NCBI GenBank assembly: GCA_002342295.1
Contig: DDPR01000006.1
Location: 77,449 to 141,448, forward strand
DNA length: 64,000 bases
Origin: Burkholderiales bacterium UBA2463
Lineage (GTDB): Bacteria; Pseudomonadota; Gammaproteobacteria; Burkholderiales; Burkholderiaceae_A
Direction: 5' to 3'
Each line of letters opens with the position of its first letter. Positions within the stretch are counted from its first letter, which is position 1. Below, in pieces: positions 42,302 to 51,837 of this stretch. A program made the translations under genes and the position numbers. The notes below the pieces were generated by a model. It had not been told where the DNA came from, did no database searches, and worked only from the letters and a program-made list of their open reading frames with translations.

Positions 42302-45027
42302 GGTCGCTGCTCCGAGGCTGGACCACCCCAGGGCACCATGTGGGGTGAGAGCCACTCGACCCAATTCGTCGACCCTGATTTTGCCGACTTCGTAGCGCTA
42401 AGGAAGAAGAAGCGGCGCGCACGCGTTATGGCCACGTAGAGAAGGTTGATTTCCTCGCTCTGAATCTGCTGATCCCTCTCCTCCAACAAAGCGTCCACCT
42501 CAGGCGTGGATGCGTCGCCACTCTTCCAGGCATAGAGGCCCTCGAGCTGCGACCGATCTGCGTTCCACTCGCAGAGCCAGCGAAGGCCTGAGTCGGGCCT
42601 TGGTGGATCAGAGGCGCCCGCCAAAACCACCACCTGTGCCTCAAGGCCCTTAGCGCTATGCAAGGACTGGATCGTCACGGCATCTAAATCCATGTCCACC
42701 AGACCCAGATCGGGCGACTCTTCTTTCTCTGCCTGGGCCAGCCGACGCATATCGCGCACGAAAGAGGCCAGGCTGGGAAAGCGGCCGGAATCCCAGGCCA
42801 GGCAGTGCTCCAGAAAAGCGGCCAGATTGGCTCGCGCTTGCTCGCCTCGGGCTTCGCCCCCATAGAGGTGGCATCGAGCCCGAAGACCCGAGGACTCAAT
42901 GACCCAGTCCAGAAGGTCATGGACGGGCAGGCGGCTTGCCTGTTTGCTCCACTCGTCTAAGGCACGGCGCACGTGCAGGAGGTGCGGGTGAAGATCGGCG
43001 GTAAAGGACTCGTCCTGGAGTACCTGCCACCAGGTCATGTGTCGCGACTGAGCCTGTCCAGCAAGCCACAGCAGGTGATCATCGGACAGCGCAAAGAGGG
43101 GCGACCGCATGACGCGAGCGAGGTCGGCATTCGACCACGGCATTGAGAGAAGTCGGCAGACCGAGAGCAGATCAAGCACCTCAGGCTGCTCAAGGAGACC
43201 GCCAGAGCGGTCGCTGACGAATGGGATGCCCTCGTGAACGAAAGCACGTTCCATCTCGGCCATGTGCGTGCGGCTTCGCATGAGCACTCGGACATCGCCC
43301 CACCGCAGAGTCGGCTCTCGTCGCAAGAGCTCCTTGAGGGCCCGAGCAATCTGACACCCCTCCTCAAAGCGGGGCTGGGCGGCCCGCTCACCAGGTGGGC
43401 TTCGGAGCCAGTCTCGCGGCCCAGACGACTCCGAGTCCTTCACATCCGATTCCTCAGCCTGGGGCTGGGCGCCGTGAACGAGAGGCAGGCAATAGACTCC
43501 TCCGCGCTCAGCCCGCGCATGAGCGGTATGCGGACGAATCCGCTCACCTGCAATCGGACAAAGGGCCGTGTTGATGAGCGCAACGACCTCGGGCGCACAG
43601 CGACGCGTCTCATCTTTTGTGAGCACATCTGCCCCGAACTGAGCGCGAAGCCACTCGCGCGCAAGGCCGAAGACCTTGGGGTCCGCGCCCCGGAAGCGAT
43701 AGATTGACTGCTTGGGGTCACCCACAATAAACACGCGTGGGGCCCGCGCGTCCGGACCCTGCGCACCAATGTGGCACTCGAGCCACGCCCTCAGGATGGC
43801 CCACTGAACGGGGTTGGTGTCTTGGAACTCGTCGACCAAGATCTGATCGAATCGTGCGTCCATTCGCGACAGAAGCTGGTGGCCGTGGGGCGACTGGATG
43901 AGCTGAAAGACCGTCGCCTCCATCCCATCGAAGTCGGTGAGGTCCTGCTCCCGACGCAATTCATCAAGGCACTCAAGAAGTGCCTCTCCACAGGCATGCA
44001 AGGCCGCCAGACGAGCGCTCTGCAGTCGCTGGTCCATCACCTCGAGCAGGGTGGCAAGCGACTCCGCCATGCCCTCCACGGCAGCCTTGAAGTCTTCGGC
44101 CCTCCCGCCCCAGGACTTGCAATCCTCTATGCGAACCAACTTTTTTTTCGGCGGCCGCCGCCACCGACGGTCTCCCTCATCCCCTCGTGCCCGCTTGACC
44201 AGTAAGGCATCGGTCAGTTGATCAAACTGGTTCTCAGTCATCACCCCATGCTGCAAGGCACGCAAAGACTCGAGCAGATCCTCCCGCCTCGGGAGCCCCT
44301 CGTAGGCCTCTGCGAGCTCCCCTGCCCGAGACTGCCAGGCATCAAAAAAAGCCTGCTTCAGGACCCCTGTGTCGTGCAGGGCCTCCTCAAAAATCTTCCC
44401 CGCTGCGCCCTTTGAGACGGCGGTGAGTCTCGGTCCCAGCAAGAGGCTTCCCCGAAGGCTGCAATAGGCTCTGAGCGCGTCCTTGAGGGAAAAGAGCCCC
44501 ATCCTCTGAATGAGCGCCTCCAGCGGAAGGGAGACGTCGCTGCGGGCCCTCTCGATGAAGCGCTGCCACGCCTGCTCCCGCATCTCGAAGACCCGGCTCG
44601 AGGCAGACAGGCTCGACAGGCCCGCGGCCTGCTCGGGGGCGAAGGAAAGCAGTCGGTCGTACCACTGGTGGAAGGTACAGACGAGGGGCTGATCGTCTGC
44701 ACACAGAACGTCCTCATAAAGGCTCGGTGCTCGCTTCATTGCCCGCTCAAGCGAATCTCCATCCAGCCCGTAGTCGTCTTGCAGGGTTCGCAGGCGGTCG
44801 AGCTCGCTCGCAAGACTCAGGGTCTCGAGCTCAGACCAGATTCGCGCGCGCATCTCCGCTGCTGCCTTCTTGGTGAAGGTGAGCGCCAGGATGGCGCCAG
44901 GTGGCGTGCCATCGAGCAGCGCTCGCAAGACACGAACCTTTAAGAGCCAGGTCTTGCCGCTACCGGCGCAGGCCTCCACGACGACTGAACGGGATGGGTC
45001 GCAGGCAATCGTCTCTTGTCGACTCAC
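42298..45027 (-). CDS. UvrD/AddA-type helicase lacking fused nuclease
   Basis: SF1A DNA helicase of about 909 residues for double-strand-break end processing, with the AddB-like partner upstream. GTG 45027 is preferred: AGGAGG lies 7 bases upstream and the codon overlaps the addB-like stop (GTGA). Motif I is ACAGSGKT (about 19-26), then LALTFTKKAAAEMR (Ia), ILVDEFQDTNPVQW (II), IVGDPKQSIYRFRGAD (III), a motif V/VI region with VQSLHSAKGLEAQVV-like sequence (TIQSLHSAKGLEAQVV) and LLYVAITRARRFFFLS. The protein stops soon after the helicase core; the nuclease is encoded by the next, overlapping ORF. Confidence 0.9.
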   Translation of the reverse strand: MSRQETIACDPSRSVVVEACAGSGKTWLLKVRVLRALLDGTPPGAILALTFTKKAAAEMRARIWSELETLSLASELDRLRTLQDDYGLDGDSLERAMKRAPSLYEDVLCADDQPLVCTFHQWYDRLLSFAPEQAAGLSSLSASSRVFEMREQAWQRFIERARSDVSLPLEALIQRMGLFSLKDALRAYCSLRGSLLLGPRLTAVSKGAAGKIFEEALHDTGVLKQAFFDAWQSRAGELAEAYEGLPRREDLLESLRALQHGVMTENQFDQLTDALLVKRARGDEGDRRWRRPPKKKLVRIEDCKSWGGRAEDFKAAVEGMAESLATLLEVMDQRLQSARLAALHACGEALLECLDELRREQDLTDFDGMEATVFQLIQSPHGHQLLSRMDARFDQILVDEFQDTNPVQWAILRAWLECHIGAQGPDARAPRVFIVGDPKQSIYRFRGADPKVFGLAREWLRAQFGADVLTKDETRRCAPEVVALINTALCPIAGERIRPHTAHARAERGGVYCLPLVHGAQPQAEESDVKDSESSGPRDWLRSPPGERAAQPRFEEGCQIARALKELLRREPTLRWGDVRVLMRSRTHMAEMERAFVHEGIPFVSDRSGGLLEQPEVLDLLSVCRLLSMPWSNADLARVMRSPLFALSDDHLLWLAGQAQSRHMTWWQVLQDESFTADLHPHLLHVRRALDEWSKQASRLPVHDLLDWVIESSGLRARCHLYGGEARGEQARANLAAFLEHCLAWDSGRFPSLASFVRDMRRLAQAEKEESPDLGLVDMDLDAVTIQSLHSAKGLEAQVVVLAGASDPPRPDSGLRWLCEWNADRSQLEGLYAWKSGDASTPEVDALLEERDQQIQSEEINLLYVAITRARRFFFLSATKSAKSGSTNWVEWLSPHMVPWGGPASEQRP

Positions 45028-47810
45028 CGACCAGCCTCCTCGCGTGCTCCATGGCCCATCCACTCACTCGGGCGGCAGACGCCCTCAGCAGGGCATTTCT
45101 CGCAGCCTTCGCCGGCGCCCAAGGCCTCAAGCGGCCGCAGCGGGGCACCTGCTAAGACGCGAACGAGCAAGTCATCGACATGCGGCATGAGCTGGGAGTC
45201 AGCATTGACCGGCAAGAGTTCGGTGCCCTCGTGGGACACCGACAGATATCCTAGCTGGGAGGCCGTGCCCAGGCCGTTGGATGCCACCATGGCGGCATAG
45301 GCCTGCAGTTGAATGTCGGTCTGTTCATCTCGAGACCGCTCCCTGATTCGTTCTCTCTTGGACGACTTCACATCCAGAATGCGCGGCAGACCCTGAGGAT
45401 CTCGATCGATACGATCGATTCGTCCTCTCACACTGACTCCAGACCTTGGGAGTTCGAGTGAGAGGGGCTCCTCGGTGGACTCCAGACGATGGGTCTGGTC
45501 AGTCTCCTCAAGCCACTCTGCCAGAGAAGGAATGCGCGCCCGGATGTCCGCCACCAGCAGATGAGAGGACTCTTGCTCGCGCGCGAGTCGATCGGTTTCT
45601 TGGAAGAGCCACTGCTCCCATGGCTGGCTCGCATCGCGTTTTGCGCCCACCCCCTGCAGGAGCCGATGAAGCAGGATGCCCAACTCTGCGTGGCCGGGAT
45701 CCTCGTCAAGGTCCTTGGCCTCAGCAAGCCCAAGCACCTCCTGCCAATAAAAGCGATAGGGACAGCGTGCGAATGTCTGTAGGGAGGAGACAGAGACAGC
45801 ACGAAGAGGCGTGGACAAGACGACGCTTGGCATGGATGGGGGACGATCGCTCTGCTCCCCCAGAGTGCGACGCGAGAGGACTGGGTCAGCCGGCCGGCCC
45901 TCGCCCCGAAACACAAAAGCTCTTAGCCGGGCAAGCGGAGCGGCCCATTGCGCGGGGCTCTGAGGATCGATTCGTTGAGCCACAAAAAGTGTCGGCAGTC
46001 CTCGCGAAATGGCCAAGGCGAGGTGGGACACCAAGACCGCATCACTGACGCGGGCTGGAAGCTCGCCGCACGCAACCTCCATCTGGGCGCGCGCGAGGAG
46101 TCGGCTTGGCCCGCGCGGAATGAATTGCCCCTCGGAGCATCCGAGAAACACCAGGCCACAGAGCTTGGCTCGCGCGGCCTCTGTGATGCCCAGAATTCGT
46201 ACTGACGGATTCTCAGGACGAATGGGGAGTCTGGCGGGCGCCATGGCCCTCATCACCAGGGCGCGAAACGACCGCCAGGGTACCTTGTTGTCTGCCTGCG
46301 CCCGCCCCGAGAAGTCGGCCCGGAGATGAGACACGGTCGACAACAGACAAAGCCCCGCCTCGTCCTCGGCCAGGACCTCCGTCAGGCCCAAAGCGTCCAG
46401 TCGACCCAAGAGCAGGCTGAGCCATTCTCGAACCGGTCTTCGCTCGCCTTGGGAGACGTCAAGAATGGGGGCAAGCGCCCTCGATAGACCGGGGGGCAGG
46501 CGCCGAAGCGCAGCGTCATCGGACGTGGCAGCCCGCCAACCCTCAAACACGGACTCCAATGCGAGGGCCTCAAAGAGTGCTTGGCGATTCAGAGCCTCTG
46601 CCACAAGCGGGTTTGCCATCCAGGCAAAAAAGCCACTGCGCCCAGCCACCAGGCCAGGTAGGTCAAGAAGCCCCTGAAGACAGACCGATGCAAGCGTGGT
46701 GTCGAGCGCCCAGCCGGCTGGGTCATCGACGGCAATCTGGGCGTGACTCAGCATGGAGGCGAGCCGTCTGGCAGCAAGCCGATCGGCCGCAACCACACCG
46801 ACGGGATCGGCGGAGCTCGGGGCTTGCCGCTCGCGCTCGCTCAGCCAGCCCGTAATCACTTCAGCCGCTGTCCGAGCGGCATTGTCAAGCGAGCGAGCCT
46901 CCGACCAGCGCACGTGCATGAGGTCGGGGGCCGGCAGAGCGCCCATCCGAGTGCTCAAGGAGGGCCAGGCCAGGTGATTGGGGATGCGAGCGAGCGCGAG
47001 GTCTGAGAGCTCTGGCCAGATCTGAGGCCAGATGTCAGCCTGATGACCCGTTGGCAGCGTTGGGAGGTGGGCCAGGCGAGGAATGCCTCCCCAGAGAACC
47101 ACCATCTTTGCCACCGAGAGCGAATCGCTGGGTCCAAGGCAGACCATCCAGGGCCTCACACTGGGCTCGGGTGCAGGATGCGTCTCAAACCAAAAGGCTG
47201 TGCTCGACCCATCGTGCTGCGCGCAGTAGAGCGCGTGAATCAGGGTGAGGCCCCCAAGATCGGCGGCTGGTGCGCCCGGAGAGCCCAGCTTTAGCCAGGC
47301 GAGCCAAAGCCAATCCCACCGATCGAACAGGTCGACCCACTGAGAGGCAAGCTCGAACTGACTTTTTACTGAGGGCGCCAACCAGCCTGTTGAACCCGAG
47401 CGCTCGGCCAGCGAGTTGGCCAATTCCAGCTGCCGATCGGCGAGTGGTCTGGGCTGATCCCCTGCATGTCGGGCTCGCTGAAGCGCCAACTGGTCGAGGT
47501 GAGCACGCAGGTCTTGGATGGCTGGGAGGGGGCCCTCGAGCGCCCTCCCCTGAGAGGCAGCCACACATGCCGAGCGACACTCGAGGGCCGTTGCGCCGCC
47601 GATGCAGACGATCGAATTGGGCCGCTCATCCGGCTCAAGCGCGAAGAGCTCCTCAGCCAACTGAACGGCCTCGAGGGTGTGAGTGCTCTGCACAAGCGAC
47701 TCCCGCAGGCGCTCTTTCCAAAATCCGAGCGCAATGGCGAGGTCTTCCAGGCGGGGTGCGCGTTCCATAACCCCTATGCTATGCTTCCCAAAACGAAGAG
47801 TCAGGGTCAT
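45024..47810 (-). CDS. AddB-like PD-(D/E)XK exonuclease
   Basis: Second subunit of the AddAB-like complex, 928 residues. The N-terminal two thirds resemble a degenerate helicase without a clear Walker A. The C-terminal RecB-type nuclease has GILLHRLL, then RGRIDRIDRD and ILDVKSSKRE with the Asp-X-Lys pair. An iron-sulfur cluster typical of AddB is implied by one cysteine in FARCPYRFYW (near residue 680) and CEKC plus C at 903, 906 and 912. It overlaps the helicase gene (GTGA). Divergent from trxA with 160 bases between. Confidence 0.88.
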   Translation of the reverse strand: MTLTLRFGKHSIGVMERAPRLEDLAIALGFWKERLRESLVQSTHTLEAVQLAEELFALEPDERPNSIVCIGGATALECRSACVAASQGRALEGPLPAIQDLRAHLDQLALQRARHAGDQPRPLADRQLELANSLAERSGSTGWLAPSVKSQFELASQWVDLFDRWDWLWLAWLKLGSPGAPAADLGGLTLIHALYCAQHDGSSTAFWFETHPAPEPSVRPWMVCLGPSDSLSVAKMVVLWGGIPRLAHLPTLPTGHQADIWPQIWPELSDLALARIPNHLAWPSLSTRMGALPAPDLMHVRWSEARSLDNAARTAAEVITGWLSERERQAPSSADPVGVVAADRLAARRLASMLSHAQIAVDDPAGWALDTTLASVCLQGLLDLPGLVAGRSGFFAWMANPLVAEALNRQALFEALALESVFEGWRAATSDDAALRRLPPGLSRALAPILDVSQGERRPVREWLSLLLGRLDALGLTEVLAEDEAGLCLLSTVSHLRADFSGRAQADNKVPWRSFRALVMRAMAPARLPIRPENPSVRILGITEAARAKLCGLVFLGCSEGQFIPRGPSRLLARAQMEVACGELPARVSDAVLVSHLALAISRGLPTLFVAQRIDPQSPAQWAAPLARLRAFVFRGEGRPADPVLSRRTLGEQSDRPPSMPSVVLSTPLRAVSVSSLQTFARCPYRFYWQEVLGLAEAKDLDEDPGHAELGILLHRLLQGVGAKRDASQPWEQWLFQETDRLAREQESSHLLVADIRARIPSLAEWLEETDQTHRLESTEEPLSLELPRSGVSVRGRIDRIDRDPQGLPRILDVKSSKRERIRERSRDEQTDIQLQAYAAMVASNGLGTASQLGYLSVSHEGTELLPVNADSQLMPHVDDLLVRVLAGAPLRPLEALGAGEGCEKCPAEGVCRPSEWMGHGAREEAGR

Positions 47811-47970
47811 GGAATGACCTCATCAGCGCGGCCCTCAGATGCTGCAAAACACAATCCTCAGGCGTGCCCAGTCCCCTTGTTGGTTGATGATTCGAAGGCC
47901 CCGTTTAGTCCCGCTGATTTCTCTCGCACGCTGACCCCAACCCTTTCTATCCCGGACCTTTTTTTGACTT

Positions 47971-48297
47971 ATGAGTGAACACACCAAAGCCGTTACCGAT
48001 GCCAGTTTTGAGGCCGATGTGATGAAGTCTGACCTGCCGGTCATTGTCGATTTCTGGGCCGAATGGTGTGGTCCGTGCAAGATGGTGGCGCCCATCCTTG
48101 AGGAGATTGGTCAGGAGTACGCCGGACGCCTCATCGTGGCCAAACTGAACGTCGATGAAAATACGGCGGTTCCTGCCAAACACGGCATTCGCGGCATTCC
48201 CACCCTCATCCTCTTTAAGAACGGTGCAGTGGTGGCTCAAAAAGTCGGTGCCGCTGCGAAGTCCCAACTCACGGCCTGGATCGACAGCCACCTCTAA
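47971..48297 (+). CDS. trxA: Thioredoxin 1
   Basis: Cytoplasmic disulfide reductant, 108 residues. The active site is WAEWCGPCKMVAP with Cys33 and Cys36, the cis-proline is in IRGIPTLILFKNG, and a buried Asp lies in VDFW. It reduces ribonucleotide reductase, methionine sulfoxide reductase and probably the ArsC-like protein at 22137. The upstream 160 bases are shared with the divergent addB-like gene. rho follows after 58 bases. Confidence 0.97.
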   Translation: MSEHTKAVTDASFEADVMKSDLPVIVDFWAEWCGPCKMVAPILEEIGQEYAGRLIVAKLNVDENTAVPAKHGIRGIPTLILFKNGAVVAQKVGAAAKSQLTAWIDSHL

Positions 48298-48355
48298 GCT
48301 CCCCCGCCCCGCCAGTCTCGATCCCGGCTGGAAACCCCCTCGCGCCTTCTAGCCC

Positions 48356-49618
48356 ATGTACCTCTCAGAACTCAAAGCCCTTCCCGTCACCCAGCTCGTG
48401 GAGCTCGCTGGCACCCTGGAGATAGAGAACGCCAGCCGCCTGCGCAAGCAAGAGCTGATGTTTGCCATCCTCAAGAAGAAAGCCAAGACGGGCGAACAGA
48501 TTTTTGGTGATGGCGTCCTTGAGGTGCTTCCAGACGGTTTTGGATTCTTGCGCTCGCCCGAGTCCTCCTACCTGGCCAGCACGGACGATATTTACCTCTC
48601 GCCCTCTCAGATTCGCCGCTTCAACCTGCACACAGGGGATGCCATTGAGGGAGAGGTTCGCACCCCGAAAGATGGTGAGCGCTACTTTGCCTTGGTCAAG
48701 GTGGACAAGATCAATGGCGAACTTCCTGAGGCCTCAAAGAACAAAATTCTGTTTGAAAACCTGACCCCGCTGTTCCCGAATGAGCCCATCCGGCTTGAGC
48801 GAGACATGAAGGGGGAAGAGAACATCACCTGCCGCATCATCGACATGGTGGCACCCGTCGGCAAGGGCCAGCGGGGCCTCCTGGTGGCGCCGCCAAAGAG
48901 CGGCAAAACCGTGATGATGCAGACGATCGCGCATGCGATTACCAACAACCATCCTGAGGTGGTCCTCATCGTCTTGCTCATCGACGAGCGGCCCGAGGAA
49001 GTCACAGAAATGCAGCGCAGCGTGCGCGGGGAGGTCGTGGCCTCTACATTTGATGAGCCCGCCACCCGTCACGTACAAGTGGCCGAGATGGTCATTGAGA
49101 AGGCCAAGCGACTGGTCGAGCACAAGAAAGATGTCGTCATTCTTCTTGACTCGATTACGCGTCTGGCGCGCGCCTACAACACGGTCGTCCCCACCTCCGG
49201 CAAGGTGCTCACCGGCGGCGTGGATGCCAACGCCCTGCATCGCCCCAAGCGGTTCTTTGGAGCGGCCCGAAACATTGAGGAGGGTGGCTCGCTTACCATC
49301 ATCGCCACGGCCCTGGTTGAGACTGGAAGCCGCATGGATGAAGTGATCTATGAGGAATTCAAGGGAACTGGAAACATGGAGGTTCACCTTGAGCGTCGAC
49401 TGGCCGAAAAACGGGTCTACCCAGCCATCAACATCAATCGCTCTGGCACGCGGAAAGAGGAGTTGCTCATCAAGGGCGATCTGCTCCAGAAGATCTGGAT
49501 CCTTCGCAAGCTGCTGCATGACATGGACGAAATTCAGGCCATGGAGTTCCTGCTCGACAAGATGCGCCAGACCAAGAACAACGCTGAATTCTTCGACATG
49601 ATGAAACGCAGCTCGTAG
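48356..49618 (+). CDS. rho: Transcription termination factor Rho
   Basis: Hexameric RNA helicase of 420 residues. The N-terminal RNA-binding domain has LVELAGTLEIENASRLRKQEL and the cold-shock fold DGFGFLRSPESSYL. The ATPase core has the P-loop APPKSGKTVMMQ, Walker B DVVILLDSITRLARAYN, the Q-loop around TGGVDANALHRPKRFFGAARN, and the R-loop. Nothing is inserted or missing. It ends 86 bases before rpmE2. Confidence 0.98.
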   Translation: MYLSELKALPVTQLVELAGTLEIENASRLRKQELMFAILKKKAKTGEQIFGDGVLEVLPDGFGFLRSPESSYLASTDDIYLSPSQIRRFNLHTGDAIEGEVRTPKDGERYFALVKVDKINGELPEASKNKILFENLTPLFPNEPIRLERDMKGEENITCRIIDMVAPVGKGQRGLLVAPPKSGKTVMMQTIAHAITNNHPEVVLIVLLIDERPEEVTEMQRSVRGEVVASTFDEPATRHVQVAEMVIEKAKRLVEHKKDVVILLDSITRLARAYNTVVPTSGKVLTGGVDANALHRPKRFFGAARNIEEGGSLTIIATALVETGSRMDEVIYEEFKGTGNMEVHLERRLAEKRVYPAININRSGTRKEELLIKGDLLQKIWILRKLLHDMDEIQAMEFLLDKMRQTKNNAEFFDMMKRSS

Positions 49619-49620
49619 GC

Positions 49621-49626
49621 TATAAT
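49621..49626 (+). promoter_or_regulatory. -10 element upstream of rpmE2
   Basis: Perfect TATAAT directly after the rho stop codon, about 79 bases before rpmE2. No good -35 lies at 17 bases. It suggests that rpmE2 has its own promoter rather than depending only on rho read-through. Confidence 0.4.
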
Positions 49627-49704
49627 CGCGGGTTTGGCACGTGGCCTCACTCGCTCGTTTACTGGGACTGAGGACTGGCGACCGACACAAAAGGACTCTT
49701 GGTC

Positions 49705-49980
49705 ATGAAAGAAGGCATTCACCCCAACTACCGCGAAGTCGTCTTCCTCGACATGTCGAACGACTTCAGCTTCGTCACTCGCTCCACCGTGAACACGCGC
49801 GAGACCATCAAGTGGAAAGACGGCAAGGAGTATCCGCTTTACAAGCTCGATACGAGTTCCGAGTCGCACCCCTTCTACACCGGCACGCAGAAGATGATGG
49901 ACACCGCCGGCCGCGTTGAGAAGTTTCGTCAGAAGTTCGGCACGAAACGTGGCTCTGCGAAGACTGAGAAAAGCTCCTAA
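49705..49980 (+). CDS. rpmE2: Ribosomal protein L31 type B
   Basis: Zinc-independent L31 paralogue of 91 residues. MKEGIHPNYREVVFLDMS and HPFYTGTQKMMDTAGRVEKFRQKF are the type B signatures. It has no cysteines, unlike zinc-binding type A L31. ATG 49705 has an AAAGGA site; a TTG two codons earlier is less likely. The C-terminus is lysine- and serine-rich. Confidence 0.96.
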   Translation: MKEGIHPNYREVVFLDMSNDFSFVTRSTVNTRETIKWKDGKEYPLYKLDTSSESHPFYTGTQKMMDTAGRVEKFRQKFGTKRGSAKTEKSS

Positions 49981-50004
49981 GCATTCTTATCGGGCGGTCG
50001 TGCA

Positions 50005-51837
50005 GTGAATCCCGTCCGACAGCTTCTCTCCAAATGGGGTGAACCCCGCCCCCTCCCCGGCCTTGCGGCCAGTGCGGCGCAGACCATTCCTCGGACGCTC
50101 TTGTTTGCCTTGGCCGCGCTGTACGCCTGGTCGGGCCTCTTTGGGCACGACCCCTGGAAGGGCGACGACATTCTGGGCATCGCGCTGGCCCGCAGCACCT
50201 TTCTCTCCTGGCTCCACAGCCCTCAACCAGGGCAGCTTGTGCTCTTGCCGAATCTCGATGGACTGATTGTTGCCCGAGATGGCCCACTCCTCTCGTGGCT
50301 CATGGCGCTCATCGCGATGCCCCTTGAGGTGCTCAGCCAGTCAGTGCTTGGTCAGACCATGCCGCTGGCACGCTTTGATGACGTCTGTCGAGCCACCCTC
50401 GCCATCAGTCTCATCGTTGGACTCCTCGGACTCTGGAAGGCAGTCAACAGACTCGCACAACGAAGAGAGGCTCGACCGGTTGACCCGCTGGGCATTGGGC
50501 CCTCGGCACCCTCCTTTGGGAAGACCCTGGGTGATTGCGCGGTTCTTCTCGCGCTGGCCAGCCTGGGCGGATTGGCTCGATGGCACGAGGCGGGACCCTC
50601 AAGCCTCTCTTTTGCCCTTCAGGCCTGGCTTCTCTGGTCCGTCTCCTTTGCGCCTGAGAGCCCGCGGCGCGCCGCGCGACTCTCTGGCCTCCTGCTCGCA
50701 CTACTCCTTCTTACAGATGGTCCAGAGAGTGCGCTGGCCTGGGGCGCTGGAATCGTCCTCGTCTGTCAGCTCGCCCAGCCCTGGCGACTGGTTCGAGCCA
50801 GCTTTCTCGGGCAGGGCCTCCTCGTCTTTTGCACAATCTCCGCCGCAGCGGCGCTTCTCATCGCGTCGGTAGACGGCCGTGCCGCCCTCTCCATCTGGTG
50901 GGGGCAACAGACCGACAGCCATCTTCAGTCGCTGGTCAACCTGTTACGCAGTTGGGTATGGACCTGGTGGCCGGCATGGCCCATTGTCATCACGCTTGGC
51001 GTGCAGGCCGTGCGTCATCGTCTGTGGCACTTGCCACACCTTCAGATGCTCTTCCTACTCTTCGGGGCGGTGACCCTCATTGGACTGACGGGTCTTGGGG
51101 CCTCGGATGCGAGCCGATTGCTTCCGATTGCGCCGCTCGCTGCCTTGGGGGCCTTTGGCCTGCTGTCTCTGCCGCGGAGTGTGACCAATCTGCTCGACTG
51201 GTTTGCGGTGGTGGTCTTCACCAGCCTCGGATTTTTTATCTGGCTCTACTGGTCGGCTATGCACGCGGGTTTCCCCGCCAACCTGGCGCAGCGGCTGAAG
51301 TACTTCGCACCCGACCTGACCTTGGCTGCCCCCACGACGAGCGCGTTCTTGTTGGGCGTAGGCGTGAGCGGGGCCTGGGTGGCCCTCGTGATTTGGCGTA
51401 TTCGCAGATCGCAGGGCCAGCTATGGCGACCCGTGGTTCTGAGTGCAGGCGGCATCAGCCTCACCTGGGTGTTGATGATGAATCTCTGGGGGCCTGCCCT
51501 TGAGGTCAATCGCGGCTATCCGTACCTTGTCGCAGGGCTCTCAAAGAGCATCTCTGAGACGCTTCGTTCGAGACCGAGGACGAGCGAGCAGGTCTGTATT
51601 GCCACAGCACCCGGCGATGTGGTGAGTCGAGCCATCGTATTGGCCCACGGCCTGGGCCCATTACAAAGAATCGATGTGCCCACAGCAGCGCCCTGCCCCC
51701 TCTTTCTCGCCTCCATCGACGCCGGTCTCGCCGCATCGAGTCCTGGCGAGGTCCTCTTCTCCGGGTCGCGGCTGCCGTCTCGGCCCGAGCGCGAGCGCTT
51801 CGCCCTCTACTGGGTTGAAGGCGCCAAGAGAAAGTGA
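50005..51837 (+). CDS. ArnT-like membrane glycosyltransferase
   Basis: Membrane protein of 610 residues with about a dozen hydrophobic helices. It resembles ArnT/dolichyl-phosphate mannosyltransferase-type enzymes (GT83/GT39), which move a sugar from a polyprenyl phosphate to an acceptor in the periplasm. The first periplasmic loop reads GLFGHDPWKGDDI, matching the family position of the catalytic acidic residue. The C-terminal soluble part has no clear domain. The start is GTG at 50005, 24 bases after rpmE2. No lipid A or polysaccharide genes are nearby, so the acceptor is unknown. Its end overlaps orn by 31 bases. Confidence 0.7.
   Translation: MNPVRQLLSKWGEPRPLPGLAASAAQTIPRTLLFALAALYAWSGLFGHDPWKGDDILGIALARSTFLSWLHSPQPGQLVLLPNLDGLIVARDGPLLSWLMALIAMPLEVLSQSVLGQTMPLARFDDVCRATLAISLIVGLLGLWKAVNRLAQRREARPVDPLGIGPSAPSFGKTLGDCAVLLALASLGGLARWHEAGPSSLSFALQAWLLWSVSFAPESPRRAARLSGLLLALLLLTDGPESALAWGAGIVLVCQLAQPWRLVRASFLGQGLLVFCTISAAAALLIASVDGRAALSIWWGQQTDSHLQSLVNLLRSWVWTWWPAWPIVITLGVQAVRHRLWHLPHLQMLFLLFGAVTLIGLTGLGASDASRLLPIAPLAALGAFGLLSLPRSVTNLLDWFAVVVFTSLGFFIWLYWSAMHAGFPANLAQRLKYFAPDLTLAAPTTSAFLLGVGVSGAWVALVIWRIRRSQGQLWRPVVLSAGGISLTWVLMMNLWGPALEVNRGYPYLVAGLSKSISETLRSRPRTSEQVCIATAPGDVVSRAIVLAHGLGPLQRIDVPTAAPCPLFLASIDAGLAASSPGEVLFSGSRLPSRPERERFALYWVEGAKRK

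Noticed and set aside
48734..49690. 318-codon minus-strand frame opposite rho
   Set aside because: Rho is certain on the plus strand; the antisense product has biased composition and no family.
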